A program made the position numbers and the translations under genes. Below are positions 45,246 to 54,118 of a DNA stretch of 64,000 bases, one piece after another (position 1 is the stretch's first letter; each line of letters begins with the position of its first letter). Origin of the DNA: Devosia soli (GTDB taxonomy: Bacteria > Pseudomonadota > Alphaproteobacteria > Rhizobiales > Devosiaceae). The stretch is from contig NZ_LAJG01000048.1 in NCBI RefSeq assembly GCF_000970455.1, positions 1-64,000 on the forward strand. Reading direction: 5' to 3'. The notes beneath the pieces were generated by a model. It saw only the letters and a program-made list of their open reading frames with translations, made no database searches and was not told the DNA's origin.

Positions 45246-45917
45246 CTATCGGCTGCCGGTGCGCAAGAGCACGACCTTGACGGTCTTGATCAGGATGAGC
45301 AAATCGCCGGCAAACGACCATTGGCGAACGTAAAGCGTATCGAGCTGGACGCGCTGGTCATAGTCGACATCGCTGCGGCCGCTGACCTGCCAGAGCCCGG
45401 TGATGCCCGGCCGGACTGCCGCATAGTGCGTGATTTCGTCAGCATAACGAACGACTTCGTCCTGAACGATCGGACGCGGGCCGACAAGGCTCATGTCGCC
45501 GCGGATGACATTGATGAGCTGGGGGAGCTCATCAAGGCTCGTGACGCGCAAAAACCGGCCCAGTGGAGTGATGCGCGGATCGTTGCGCAGTTTTTGCGTT
45601 GCTTCCCATTCCGCGCGCGCCTGGGGAAAGAGCTCGAGATGTCGCCGCAGGGCTTCCTGCGAATTGACCACCATCGAACGGAACTTGAGGCACCGGAAGC
45701 GCCTGCCATTGTGACCGATACGTTCGTGGCCGAAAAAGATCGGGCCGCGATCGGTCGAAAACATGATGAGGGCGATAAAGAACATGGCCGGCAGGGCAAA
45801 GACCAGCATGGTCGAAGCAGCGACCACGTCGAAGGTCCGCTTGGCAAAGCCCCCGCGGGGCATTCCGGCCTTGGATGGATAGTCGGAGGAGCCGACTTCG
45901 GCATTGATGATCGACAT
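45246..45917 (-). CDS. exoY: Undecaprenyl-phosphate sugar-1-phosphate transferase, ExoY-like
   Basis: ATG 45917, with GAGAGA upstream, gives 223 residues; ATGs at 45983 and 46001 would add 22-28 residues. One N-terminal helix (TFDVVAASTMLVFALPAMFF) precedes the catalytic domain with RCLKFRSMV, LRVTSLDELPQL and GDMSLVGPRP, then ITGLWQVSGRSDVDY. The family starts repeat-unit synthesis by moving galactose- or glucose-1-phosphate to the lipid carrier. It heads the operon 45917 to 39946. Confidence 0.92.
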   Translation of the reverse strand: MSIINAEVGSSDYPSKAGMPRGGFAKRTFDVVAASTMLVFALPAMFFIALIMFSTDRGPIFFGHERIGHNGRRFRCLKFRSMVVNSQEALRRHLELFPQARAEWEATQKLRNDPRITPLGRFLRVTSLDELPQLINVIRGDMSLVGPRPIVQDEVVRYADEITHYAAVRPGITGLWQVSGRSDVDYDQRVQLDTLYVRQWSFAGDLLILIKTVKVVLLRTGSR

Positions 45918-46318
45918 TGACGTTCTCTCACGCAGAATGAGCTTGGACGTGCGAAGGGGTTCGCAGAGCGTCGGGACGCTCATACGGGGGTTGTGGCTCA
46001 TAAATCTGATTTGACCCCGAGCCCGGCCCGGGGACGCCGCTTTGCATGCCGATGGACCGAAGCACGATCCGCTGCCGGCATGAGCGAAGACGAACATGAT
46101 CGGAAATGAGTGGCAACGTTTGCAGCGCATGGCTGTCATGCAGCCGCCCCGACACAAAATCACCCCAAAGAGGCAAGCCCAACGTGAGGCAAATCAGTGC
46201 CTTAAGTTGAGTGCCGGCGCCTCGTTCAGGATTTATTGTCTATTTCGCCGACAGAGCGCGCTTCGGTCAGGCCCGTAAGTACTCGCGCAGAGAACAGGCG
46301 CGAAAAAGCCGAAAAAAT
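45918..46318. other. Non-coding upstream region of the exoY-like operon
   Basis: About 400 bases without a convincing gene. It should hold the promoter and leader of the minus-strand exo operon. A purine-rich site (GAGAGA) precedes exoY. I see no clear operator; regulators such as MucR or ChvI would be sought here. Confidence 0.5.
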
Positions 46319-46498
46319 TCAGAGATTGAACAGGAAGACGGCGCCCTGCCAGATCAGGTAGATGCCTACCCAGGCAATGGCCATAACGCCGATAGCGACA
46401 AGCCCCCAGGGCCAAGGAAAGGCCGTGCGTTCGCTCGGGGTGTCCCCGGCGATGGGCGCTTTCTGCGCACTGCCTTTTTGCGGCCGATCACCGTTCAC
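46319..46498 (-). CDS. Small single-pass membrane protein (59 aa) between exoY and galU
   Basis: A GTG at 46498, five bases after GGAGG, opens a 59-residue frame: a polar Gln/Lys/Pro-rich head (VNGDRPQKGSAQKAPIAGD), an FPWPWG turn and one membrane helix (LVAIGVMAIAWVGIYLIWQG) ending FLFNL. The perfect ribosome site and clean head-helix layout support a real gene. It is in the same direction as the exoY operon, about 400 bases ahead of it. I do not recognise the family; similar tiny proteins often attach to membrane enzymes. Confidence 0.6.
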   Translation of the reverse strand: MNGDRPQKGSAQKAPIAGDTPSERTAFPWPWGLVAIGVMAIAWVGIYLIWQGAVFLFNL

Positions 46499-46914
46499 GG
46501 GGTCCTCCGTGCTGCCGCTCGGGCGGCGTTTGGATGGGGCATAGTCGTTCCAGCCATGCTCCTATCATCGCTTCGTAAATACACCCCTCAACCAGAGAAT
46601 AAAATACGCCACGCCATCACGAGTGCGTCTGCGCCTCTGGGCGATAACGGTGGTGTGAACACAACCGCATTTATACTTATCTGCCGCGTGGCGACCGGAG
46701 AAAAAACTGTGCTGAGGCCAATAATACTTCTCTCTTTCGTCTGACAGATATCCTGCAAGATGACCGGACCATGACAAATTTCATCAAAATCGGGCAAATG
46801 CGGTCGATAGCAAATCTGCAATCGAGCCATGCAAAGCATTATGCCGTTTCGGCTGGCCGCAACCAGATTCACATGATCCTATTCTCCTGTTGTTCACTCA
46901 ATCAGGAGAGCGCC
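46499..46914. other. Non-coding, AT-richer divergent region upstream of galU
   Basis: About 415 bases, more AT-rich than the surroundings, with no convincing gene. It must hold the galU promoter and, on the other strand, the promoter of the 59-residue gene. Frames through it are short or unlike proteins. No riboswitch fold was recognised. Confidence 0.45.
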
Positions 46915-47826
46915 GTGGTAAAACGCGTCAAGACTGCAGTTTTCCCCGTTGCCGGCCTCGGAACCCGTTTCCTGCCGGCCACCAAGGCCATGCCGAAAGA
47001 GATGCTGACGGTCGTCGATCGCCCGCTCATTCAATATGCGGTCGATGAAGCGCGCGAAGCCGGGATCACCCATTTCGTTTTCGTGACCGGCCGCAACAAG
47101 GGTGTCATCGAAGACCATTTCGATCGCCAGTTCGAACTCGAGACGACGCTGGAAGTGCGCGGCAAGACCGCTGCCCTCGAAGCGTTGCAGAAGGACCTGC
47201 CGTCAGCGGGGCGCACGAGCTTCACCCGACAGCAGGAGCCGCTGGGCCTCGGTCATGCCGTCTGGTGCGCACGCGAAATCGTCGGCAACGAACCTTTCGC
47301 CCTGCTCCTCCCGGACATGCTCTTTAAAGGCAAGCGCGGCGTCCTCAAGCAGATGATCGAAACCTATGAGGAGACTGGCGGCAACGTGATCGCCGTAGAG
47401 GAAGTGCCACACCAGGACGTTTCCTCCTATGGCGTTGTTGGCCGCGGGGCCGGCACCGACAGCGGCTTCCGCATCACCGAAATGGTCGAAAAGCCGAAGA
47501 AGGAAGAAGCGCCGTCGAACCTGATTATCTCCGGCCGTTATATCCTGCAGCCGGAAATCTTCTCCCTCCTCGCCGATCAGCCCCGCGGCGCCGGTGGCGA
47601 AATCCAGCTTACCGACGCCATGCAGACGCTGATGCACACCCAGCCCTTCGTCGGGGTCAAATATGAGGGCCAGAGCTTTGACTGCGGCTCGAAGATCGGG
47701 TTCCTAGCGGCCAATGTCGCCTATGCGCTAGACCGCGACGACATAGCCGATGAGTTCCTAACGGCGCTGTCCAAGATGGGGCTCCACACCGCCCTGATGG
47801 ACGGATTTAAAGTCGCCGCCGAATAA
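46915..47826 (+). CDS. galU: UTP-glucose-1-phosphate uridylyltransferase
   Basis: A GTG at 46915, with AGGAG upstream, starts [20 protein letters not shown], which is the family N-terminus; earlier in-frame ATGs add sequence unlike GalU. The 303-residue enzyme has [18 protein letters not shown] (nucleotide loop), [13 protein letters not shown] and LPDMLFKG, then [10 protein letters not shown]. It makes UDP-glucose for the polymer (ExoN in rhizobia). It stands next to the exo genes and ends in a clear terminator. Confidence 0.93.
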   Translation: MVKRVKTAVFPVAGLGTRFLPATKAMPKEMLTVVDRPLIQYAVDEAREAGITHFVFVTGRNKGVIEDHFDRQFELETTLEVRGKTAALEALQKDLPSAGRTSFTRQQEPLGLGHAVWCAREIVGNEPFALLLPDMLFKGKRGVLKQMIETYEETGGNVIAVEEVPHQDVSSYGVVGRGAGTDSGFRITEMVEKPKKEEAPSNLIISGRYILQPEIFSLLADQPRGAGGEIQLTDAMQTLMHTQPFVGVKYEGQSFDCGSKIGFLAANVAYALDRDDIADEFLTALSKMGLHTALMDGFKVAAE

Positions 47827-47847
47827 ACAACGCTCATGACAAACAAG

Positions 47848-47871
47848 CGGCGCCCTTGCGGGCGCCGTTTT
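47848..47871 (+). terminator. Rho-independent terminator of galU
   Basis: An 8-bp GC stem (cggcgccc / gggcgccg) with a TTGC loop followed by TTTT lies 21 bases after the galU stop. Confidence 0.85.
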
Positions 47872-47952
47872 CATTTCCGGGTTTGCCGATCTTGTGGCGC
47901 TAAGCCCATGTCATGCGCGCAAAGACCGTTAACCTCTTGTACAAAACAGAGA

Positions 47953-47970
47953 CCCCCGCTTTCGCGGGGG
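47953..47970 (-). terminator. Terminator-like hairpin downstream of exoP
   Basis: A 7-bp stem (cccccgc / gcggggg) with a four-base loop sits 28 bases past the exoP stop on the minus strand and is followed there by TCTCTGTTTTGT. Confidence 0.7.
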
Positions 47971-47997
47971 TGACACGGTTGTAGGAGAAAGTTGGGA

Positions 47998-50238
47998 TTA
48001 CCGGGACGTCGTTTCCAACGCCCGCTCGGCTCTCCCTTCGGCGCGATAGGCAAACCGTTCAAGCCCGCCGACGTCGGTGAACCTGGGCAGAGTGCCGAGA
48101 TCGACCTTGTTCAGCACAACGCCCACGAGGTGATCGGCCAATTCCGGCTCGCGCTCCAGCACGCCGCGGACGAGACGCCGGGGGGTGCGGCCCCATTCGG
48201 TGACGAGCAGGCCGGCATCGGTGAAGGGCAGCAGCGTCAGCGCGTCAACCACGGGTCCCAGAGCCGGCAGGTCGACGATTACATAATCGAACTGGCCGCG
48301 CGCTTCGGCAAAGACCTTTTGCATGGCAATGCTCGAAAGATCGCCACCACCCGCCTGCGGCGCTGCCGCCGAAAGGGAAACGACACCACTGTCTGGATCG
48401 GTCTCGGTCGCGTCGCGCCAATCGCCTTGCTGCGAAGGCAGGAGGCGCTGCGGCAGGCCGGTCTTTTCCGGTCCGATATCGGCGTCGATCAAGAGCACGC
48501 GCGATCCCATCGCCGCCAGCATCTCGGCGAAGGAGACCGCGAAGGTCGATTTGCCCTCATTAGGCAGCACTGAAACAACGCCCAGCACCGCCGTACCGCG
48601 ATCGGCGACCGGCTGCAGGACGAGACGGGTGGTTTTCAGGGCCTCGGCATAGGGCGCGCCCCAGCGCCGTCCCATGCGGGTCCCAAGGGCGCCGCGCACC
48701 AGAGTGCGAATGGTGCGCCGGCGGAGGTCAGGACTATCGTCGCGGCCGAGTTGAAGCTTTGGCAAATAGCCCAGAAACCGCAGGCCCAGCTGCTGTCGCA
48801 CCTGCGCCCCGGTGCGGAAGCCACGCTCACGCAATTCATTGAGGAGGCCTAAAACCGCACCCATAAAGGAGCCCGCGATAATGGCTGCTGCGAGGATCAC
48901 CGTGGTGCGTGGGCTCGCGGGCGCTTCGGGCAGCAGCGCATCGGTGACGATGCGCACCGACGGAATAGGGAAACTCTGGCGCTGCACGGCTTCCTCATAG
49001 CGCGTCAGGTAGGAGTTATAGAGCGCGCCAAGCGCATCGGACCGCTGTTGCAGCTCGTTAAGGCGCACCTGTTCCTGGCTGATGGCGCCGGCGCTCTGGC
49101 CTTCGGCATCGATATCGGCACGCAACCCCGCTTCCTGTTGCTGGGCGATGGCGAGCTGTGTGCGATATTGCCCGTCGAGATTTTGCAGGAGCGCGAAAAT
49201 GCGGCTGTCGAGCGCAGCCTTCTCAGCGCGCAGATTGGCGAGTTGTGGATGATCGGCGCCAAAGCTGGCTTCGACTTCGGCGATCCGGCTCGTCAGTGTC
49301 GCAGCCTGGCTACGCAGAAGCGCGATTTCGGCCGGATCCGATTGGGCATTGCCGAGGAGCGCCACATAGTCCGATGCCGATGCCGGTCCCGCTTCAACCA
49401 CCGCTGCCAATTGCGCCGATAGCGCACGCAGATGCGCCGTTTCCGCCTGCGCTTCGGCCAGCTGATTGGATAGCGTTTCGATGCGTTGCGCGGTCAGGTT
49501 GCGATCCTGGCCTACCGAAAGCCCGGTTTCTTCGCGATATTGCTGAATGGCGAGGATCGCCTGACGCTGGTTTTCGCCGATTTCGGCGAGCCGCTGCTGC
49601 AGCCAGTCGGCCGCGGCGCCCGTAGCCTCGAGCTCGGCATTGAGCTGATCCTGCAGCAGCGCTTCCGCATAGGCTTGCGCAATGCGCTGCGCCAGTTCGG
49701 GCGTTGCTGCCTCGTAACCAACCCGGATGATGGAAGAACGCCCCATGCGCTCGACCTGCACATTGGCGCGCAACATGCCGGCGACCTCGTCAAGGCTCGC
49801 TTCGAGCATGGAGGGACGCTGCGCGGGTCCCATGCCGATCAGGCTTTTGACGCGCTCGGAAAAGCTCGGCGGGGGATTGAGGAATTCCTGGTCGGTCATC
49901 AGGTTTTCGGCCTGTGCTACGGCCTTGGCGACGCGGCTCGAACGCAGCACTTCGATCTGGTTGAGCACCCTCGCCTCAAGATCGGTTGCGCTCGTTGCGA
50001 CCGCCTCCCCGCTCGTCACCTGTTCGAGCTTGGTGTCGATCAGAAGTTGGCCGGCCGAGAGATAACTGCGTGGCGCGAGGGTCAAGTAGACCACGGCCAG
50101 CGCAACGGTAACGGCGATGCAGAGCCCGACGACCAGGGCCTGCCGGCGCATCAGGGAGAAAATGCGATCGAGATCGATCGTCTTGATGTCCGACGGCTGC
50201 GGCGAAAGAGATTCGGGGAAGCTGGATTTTTCGAGCAT
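47998..50238 (-). CDS. exoP: Polysaccharide copolymerase/tyrosine kinase, ExoP-like
   Basis: The 746-residue protein has an N-terminal Wzz domain with a membrane helix (QALVVGLCIAVTVALAVVYL), a long periplasmic coiled coil (about residues 150-420), a second helix (TTVILAAAIIAGSFMGAVLG) and a C-terminal BY-kinase domain. Walker A is LPNEGKST and Walker A' is VLLIDADIGPEK. The Tyr-rich tail usual for Wzc kinases is missing; only one Tyr (FAYRAEG) lies in the last 30 residues. It controls chain length and export with ExoF. Operon with exoM/A/L-like genes. Confidence 0.9.
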   Translation of the reverse strand: MLEKSSFPESLSPQPSDIKTIDLDRIFSLMRRQALVVGLCIAVTVALAVVYLTLAPRSYLSAGQLLIDTKLEQVTSGEAVATSATDLEARVLNQIEVLRSSRVAKAVAQAENLMTDQEFLNPPPSFSERVKSLIGMGPAQRPSMLEASLDEVAGMLRANVQVERMGRSSIIRVGYEAATPELAQRIAQAYAEALLQDQLNAELEATGAAADWLQQRLAEIGENQRQAILAIQQYREETGLSVGQDRNLTAQRIETLSNQLAEAQAETAHLRALSAQLAAVVEAGPASASDYVALLGNAQSDPAEIALLRSQAATLTSRIAEVEASFGADHPQLANLRAEKAALDSRIFALLQNLDGQYRTQLAIAQQQEAGLRADIDAEGQSAGAISQEQVRLNELQQRSDALGALYNSYLTRYEEAVQRQSFPIPSVRIVTDALLPEAPASPRTTVILAAAIIAGSFMGAVLGLLNELRERGFRTGAQVRQQLGLRFLGYLPKLQLGRDDSPDLRRRTIRTLVRGALGTRMGRRWGAPYAEALKTTRLVLQPVADRGTAVLGVVSVLPNEGKSTFAVSFAEMLAAMGSRVLLIDADIGPEKTGLPQRLLPSQQGDWRDATETDPDSGVVSLSAAAPQAGGGDLSSIAMQKVFAEARGQFDYVIVDLPALGPVVDALTLLPFTDAGLLVTEWGRTPRRLVRGVLEREPELADHLVGVVLNKVDLGTLPRFTDVGGLERFAYRAEGRAERALETTSR

Positions 50239-50260
50239 GGACTACTCCGCCTTTGGGGGC

Positions 50261-51151
50261 TCAGGAGGCGGCCGGCCGGCCATAATGCTCGGCCTGGCGC
50301 ATGCCAATGATGCCGCCGGCGACGCCTATATGGAGCACGGCCCGCAGCCAGTTGCGGCGCCGCAGCACCGGTGAAAAGGCCGTGAGGCCGGTCATGAGAC
50401 AGCAAAAAACGATCTTGGCGCCGACGACGGGCAAGGCGCGCAGCGCCGGGGCCGAAATCAGCATGCCGTGGGTCTGGCCGAAGCGCAGGCGGCGCTGGAC
50501 GAGCCAGGCCATCGTGGCGCGCTCGGCCGGCACGGGCTCCTCCACCACCGCTTGGAGCGCGTAATCGATCGTGCCGCCGCGCCCGGTCAGGCGATAGAAA
50601 AAATGGGTGTCCTCCCCGCCCGTCTTGCCGAGCGCGAGATTGAACCGGAGGCCGCGGAACCGCTCTGTCCAGCGGATCAGCACATTGCAGGTATAGCCTG
50701 TGCGGATCGTGCCATCGACGAGGACCGGCAAAGTCGAATGAAAGTCCCCGCTCCGCATCCAGCCGGGGGCATCATCGCGATAGATGGCGCGCACCGGCCC
50801 GAGCACTGCCGCAGCGCCGGTCGCCTGTGCCCTATCGTAAAGCGCCAGGAGCCAGCCGGGCGTGACCACCTCGTCATCGTCAACAAAGGCCACGAAATCG
50901 GCTTCAGCCGCGTCAAGGCAGGCATTGCGGGCAATGCAGATGTTGGCCGCCGGTGCATGCACATAAAGCAGTGGCACAGGCATCTCAGCGGCTAGCCCAT
51001 CAACCATTTCCCTGGCCGATGGCGTCTCGTCATTGTCGGCAATCACCACACGCACGTCATGGGCGCCCCGCTCAAGTGCCGCGATAGAGCGCAGCGTTTC
51101 GGCAAGGAATGGGCGGCGGAACGTGCAGATGCAGATATCAATACGTGCCAT
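50261..51151 (-). CDS. exoM: Family 2 glycosyltransferase, ExoM-like
   Basis: The 296-residue protein starts ARIDICICTFRRPFLAETL, the ExoM-type opening, with ANICIARNACLDAAEADFVA and the metal site FVDDDEVVTPGWL (about residue 92). The C-terminal quarter has hydrophobic stretches that may anchor it. By analogy it would add a glucose to the repeat unit. It is followed by exoP and preceded by the exoA-like gene six bases away. Confidence 0.87.
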   Translation of the reverse strand: MARIDICICTFRRPFLAETLRSIAALERGAHDVRVVIADNDETPSAREMVDGLAAEMPVPLLYVHAPAANICIARNACLDAAEADFVAFVDDDEVVTPGWLLALYDRAQATGAAAVLGPVRAIYRDDAPGWMRSGDFHSTLPVLVDGTIRTGYTCNVLIRWTERFRGLRFNLALGKTGGEDTHFFYRLTGRGGTIDYALQAVVEEPVPAERATMAWLVQRRLRFGQTHGMLISAPALRALPVVGAKIVFCCLMTGLTAFSPVLRRRNWLRAVLHIGVAGGIIGMRQAEHYGRPAAS

Positions 51152-51157
51152 CTTGCC

Positions 51158-52156
51158 TCACACGGGTTCGCGGCGGAACGGGCGCGCCAGGACATGCAGC
51201 CAGAAGCCGGACGACCAGGCGAAATGCATAATCATCGCTGCCCAGCCAACGAGCGGCGCGAACCATAGCGGCACGCCGTATTCGGGATAGTGCTTCTTCG
51301 CTGCGGCCATGCCGAGCGCGATGCAGCCGACGCCCCAGGCGAGAAGCGGGATGAGGAAAATCCAGTGCCAAATCGAAAGCGCCGCCAGAAGCACCACGGG
51401 CAGAATGGCGAGCGGCGCCATTTGCCGCAGCCGGGGCCGCATGCGGTGTTTGAGGATATTGGCCGCCCTGCCCCCGCCATAGCCGAAATACTGGCGAAAG
51501 AGCCCCGACATGGTCGAGCGCGGATAATAGGTCATTCCGGTGCGGTCGGTGAGCCAGATGGTGTGCCCGGCCGCGCGCAGGCGGAAATCGAGTTCGGCAT
51601 CCTCGTTGCAACGGAAGCTTTCGTCATATCCACCGACGGCACGGAAGGCGTCGACGCGCATCAGGGCATGGTGACCGTGTTCGACCTCGTGCCCGCCTTT
51701 ACCCATGCGGTGCTCGGAGCCGCCCGTGCCGATGGGAGAATTTTGCGCCGTCGCCACCGCGCTCTGGAAAGCCGCCTGCCCCACCGTATTCATGGGCACG
51801 ACGACGCTACCCGCCTGCCGCCGATCGGCTTCGGCGACGAGTTGCCGGCAATAGGCCTCGGGATAGGCACCATGGGCGTCGATGCGGATGAGATAATCCA
51901 TGCCGTCGCCGAACTGGCGCACGGCCAGATTGATCGCTGCCGACTGGATGCGACGCGAATTGTGGATGAAGAAAATGCGCGTGGAGGCCTCGGCGCGCCC
52001 CTTGACGATGTCGGGCGTACCATCCGTGCTGCCACCATCGGCAACGACGATGCGCGCGTCGAGGACGTCGGCTTCGAGGAGTAGCCGATCGAGCAAATCC
52101 CCGATATGGCGGCTTTCGTTGAGCGTTGGAACGACAATGACAACACGCGCGCTCAT
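51158..52156 (-). CDS. exoA: Family 2 glycosyltransferase, ExoA-like
   Basis: ATG 52156 gives 332 residues, the length of ExoA. GT2 motifs: VVIVVPTLNESRHIGDLL, VADGGSTDGTPDIV and the metal site YLIRIDAHGAYP (about residue 95). Two to three membrane helices lie after residue 235. ExoA adds the first beta-1,3-glucose after ExoY in S. meliloti. An in-frame extension to 52237 lies within the exoL-like gene and is rejected; the used start overlaps that gene by four bases. Confidence 0.87.
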   Translation of the reverse strand: MSARVVIVVPTLNESRHIGDLLDRLLLEADVLDARIVVADGGSTDGTPDIVKGRAEASTRIFFIHNSRRIQSAAINLAVRQFGDGMDYLIRIDAHGAYPEAYCRQLVAEADRRQAGSVVVPMNTVGQAAFQSAVATAQNSPIGTGGSEHRMGKGGHEVEHGHHALMRVDAFRAVGGYDESFRCNEDAELDFRLRAAGHTIWLTDRTGMTYYPRSTMSGLFRQYFGYGGGRAANILKHRMRPRLRQMAPLAILPVVLLAALSIWHWIFLIPLLAWGVGCIALGMAAAKKHYPEYGVPLWFAPLVGWAAMIMHFAWSSGFWLHVLARPFRREPV

Positions 52157-53310
52157 GCGGCAATCTCCAGCTCTGGCTTTACCCCGGCAAGGCGCGCCAG
52201 TTGCCCAACGAGCGCCACGCATTCGGCTGCATCGCACCGGAACCTGCGCTTGTCCTGTGCTCCAACCTTAATTGCATGTTCACGCACAAGCTCAGGCGTC
52301 ATCGAGGAAAAGAGCTCGAGGAGCGTTTTCTCGGCGATGTCGGGAATGACCACGCCGATGCCGAGCCGCTCTATGAAGGCGGCTGTCTCTGTGCCGGCAA
52401 GCGCAATCGGGATGGCGCCGTTGAGGCAACCTTCGTAGAGGCGGTTGGGCAGCAGCCAGCTTGAATTCTGGCCTTCTTCGAAAAAGTCGATGGCCCAGAC
52501 GAAATGCACGTCCGAATAGATCGCGGCGAGATCGTCGGGGTAGCGATAGGTGCCGGCATAGGACAGATGCGACGCCGCGTTGGTCGTGCCATAAAAATCT
52601 TCGAACTCGACAAGGGCAGGTCGGCCGCGCAGGACGACCTCTACCTCCCCCGCCAAAGTCCGCGATACTGCATCGAGGGCTGCCAACGACTTGGCACATC
52701 GCAAGGCGCCGAACCAGCCCACCCTGATCGGGCTGTCACGACCCGAGAGCGCCGGATTGCGACCCACACCGTCATGGCCGGTGGCAAAGACCTTGTTTTC
52801 GACCAGCGTCGCCGGGGGCGCGCCCTGCTTGTCGAAATAGTGCGTCAGAAACGCAGGCGAACTGGTGAGCAGGAGGCTTGTCGGCTGCAAGAGGCGCTGT
52901 TCCACCGCCCGCATGGCGCGGCCGATACCGTCCTGGCGCAGCATCATCCGGTGGATATCGAGACATTCGTAGACGAGCGCCGGAGGTGTCGGCCAAAGTT
53001 GGGCAAGACCGTGGGCAATGGCGAGCATTTCAAGATTGCGGGCCACGATGACATCCGGCCGCGAAAAGTCCCGACCCCACTCGCGTACCCGATAGCGCGC
53101 CTTGAGCGTTGCCAGGAGCCGCTGCAGCATGCGCGAATCGTGAGTGATATCGAGCTCGACGACGCGATCGAGCGGCAGGTCGGCAGCTGGCGCGTCGGAC
53201 CGGCGGAAACCGGCGATCTCAACCTCCGCGCCGCCGAGCGTGAGCATAGCGACGCGACGCGCCACAGCCGGGTCCGACAGGTTCGGTACGAGATAGAGAA
53301 TTTTGATCAA
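52153..53310 (-). CDS. exoL: Glycosyltransferase, ExoL-like
   Basis: The 385-residue protein starts IKILYLVPNLSDPAVARRV, has RVGWFGALRCAKSLAAL in the middle and NRLYEGCLNGAIPIALAGTE towards the end, a GT-B layout as in ExoL. It would add the second glucose (in S. meliloti). It heads the exoL-A-M-P operon. The upstream 115-base gap separates it from kdpE on the same strand. Confidence 0.83.
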   Translation of the reverse strand: MIKILYLVPNLSDPAVARRVAMLTLGGAEVEIAGFRRSDAPAADLPLDRVVELDITHDSRMLQRLLATLKARYRVREWGRDFSRPDVIVARNLEMLAIAHGLAQLWPTPPALVYECLDIHRMMLRQDGIGRAMRAVEQRLLQPTSLLLTSSPAFLTHYFDKQGAPPATLVENKVFATGHDGVGRNPALSGRDSPIRVGWFGALRCAKSLAALDAVSRTLAGEVEVVLRGRPALVEFEDFYGTTNAASHLSYAGTYRYPDDLAAIYSDVHFVWAIDFFEEGQNSSWLLPNRLYEGCLNGAIPIALAGTETAAFIERLGIGVVIPDIAEKTLLELFSSMTPELVREHAIKVGAQDKRRFRCDAAECVALVGQLARLAGVKPELEIAA

Positions 53311-53425
53311 CGACGCATCTCCTCTGGGTGAGCGGAGTGGCGTCGAGTGGAAAATTTGCCGGCGATAGGGTCAATGGCATGGCTGAGGGTGCAGGACTGC
53401 GCTCAGCGCATGTCACAAAGCAACC

Positions 53426-54118
53426 TTAATCGAGGATCAGCCGGTAGCCGATCCCGGGCTCGGTCATGATATGGGTTGGCGCACCCGGATCGGCTTCAAG
53501 CTTCTGGCGCAATTGGCCCACCGCCACGCGCAGATATTGGGTGTCGTCCATATGTGCCGGCCCCCAGACGGCCACAAGTAATTCCTTGTGGGTCAACACC
53601 TTGCCATGCCCGCCGATGAGGCGCGAGAGCAGCGCATATTCCTTGGGTGGTAGCCGCACCTGTTCGCCGCCCCGGGTGACGTAACGCAACTCGAGATCGA
53701 CCGAGACATCGCCGAAACTGACCTTGGTCGCGATCGGCTGCGTGCCCGCCCGCTGGCGCAAGGCGACGCGGATGCGGGCCAGGAGTTCGCCGATACCGAA
53801 AGGCTTTTCGACGTAGTCATTGGCGCCGCGCTCAAAGGCTTCTATCTTCTCGCCCTCCTTGTCGCGGGCCGAAAGAATGATGATCGGCCCCTCATAAAAG
53901 GCCCGCGCCTTGGCCAGAACATCCTTGCCGTCCATGTCGGGCAGGCCGAGATCGAGAATGACGACGTCCGGATTCCACTGCGCAATTTCGCGCAAGCCAT
54001 TGGTGCCGTTGTCGGCACGCAGGTGATAGAATCCGGCCGCATCGAGCGCTGGTCCGAGGAAGCGATGGATTTGCGGCTCGTCGTCGATGACGAGCACCCG
54101 TGCATTGACCTGAGTCAT
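53426..54118 (-). CDS. kdpE: Response regulator KdpE
   Basis: The 230-residue OmpR-type regulator has receiver Asp in VVILDLGLPDMDGKDVL (about residue 55), Lys in YVEKPFGIGEL, and the KdpE-type C-terminus with GGEQVRLPPKEYALLSRL and YLRVAVGQLRQKLE. It activates kdp when potassium is low or osmolarity high. It overlaps kdpD by four bases and is the last gene of the kdp operon. Confidence 0.95.
   Translation of the reverse strand: MTQVNARVLVIDDEPQIHRFLGPALDAAGFYHLRADNGTNGLREIAQWNPDVVILDLGLPDMDGKDVLAKARAFYEGPIIILSARDKEGEKIEAFERGANDYVEKPFGIGELLARIRVALRQRAGTQPIATKVSFGDVSVDLELRYVTRGGEQVRLPPKEYALLSRLIGGHGKVLTHKELLVAVWGPAHMDDTQYLRVAVGQLRQKLEADPGAPTHIMTEPGIGYRLILD

Noticed and set aside
46211-46744. 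177-codon plus-strand frame upstream of galU
   Set aside because: It runs opposite the 59-residue gene, has no ribosome site and no protein-like pattern.
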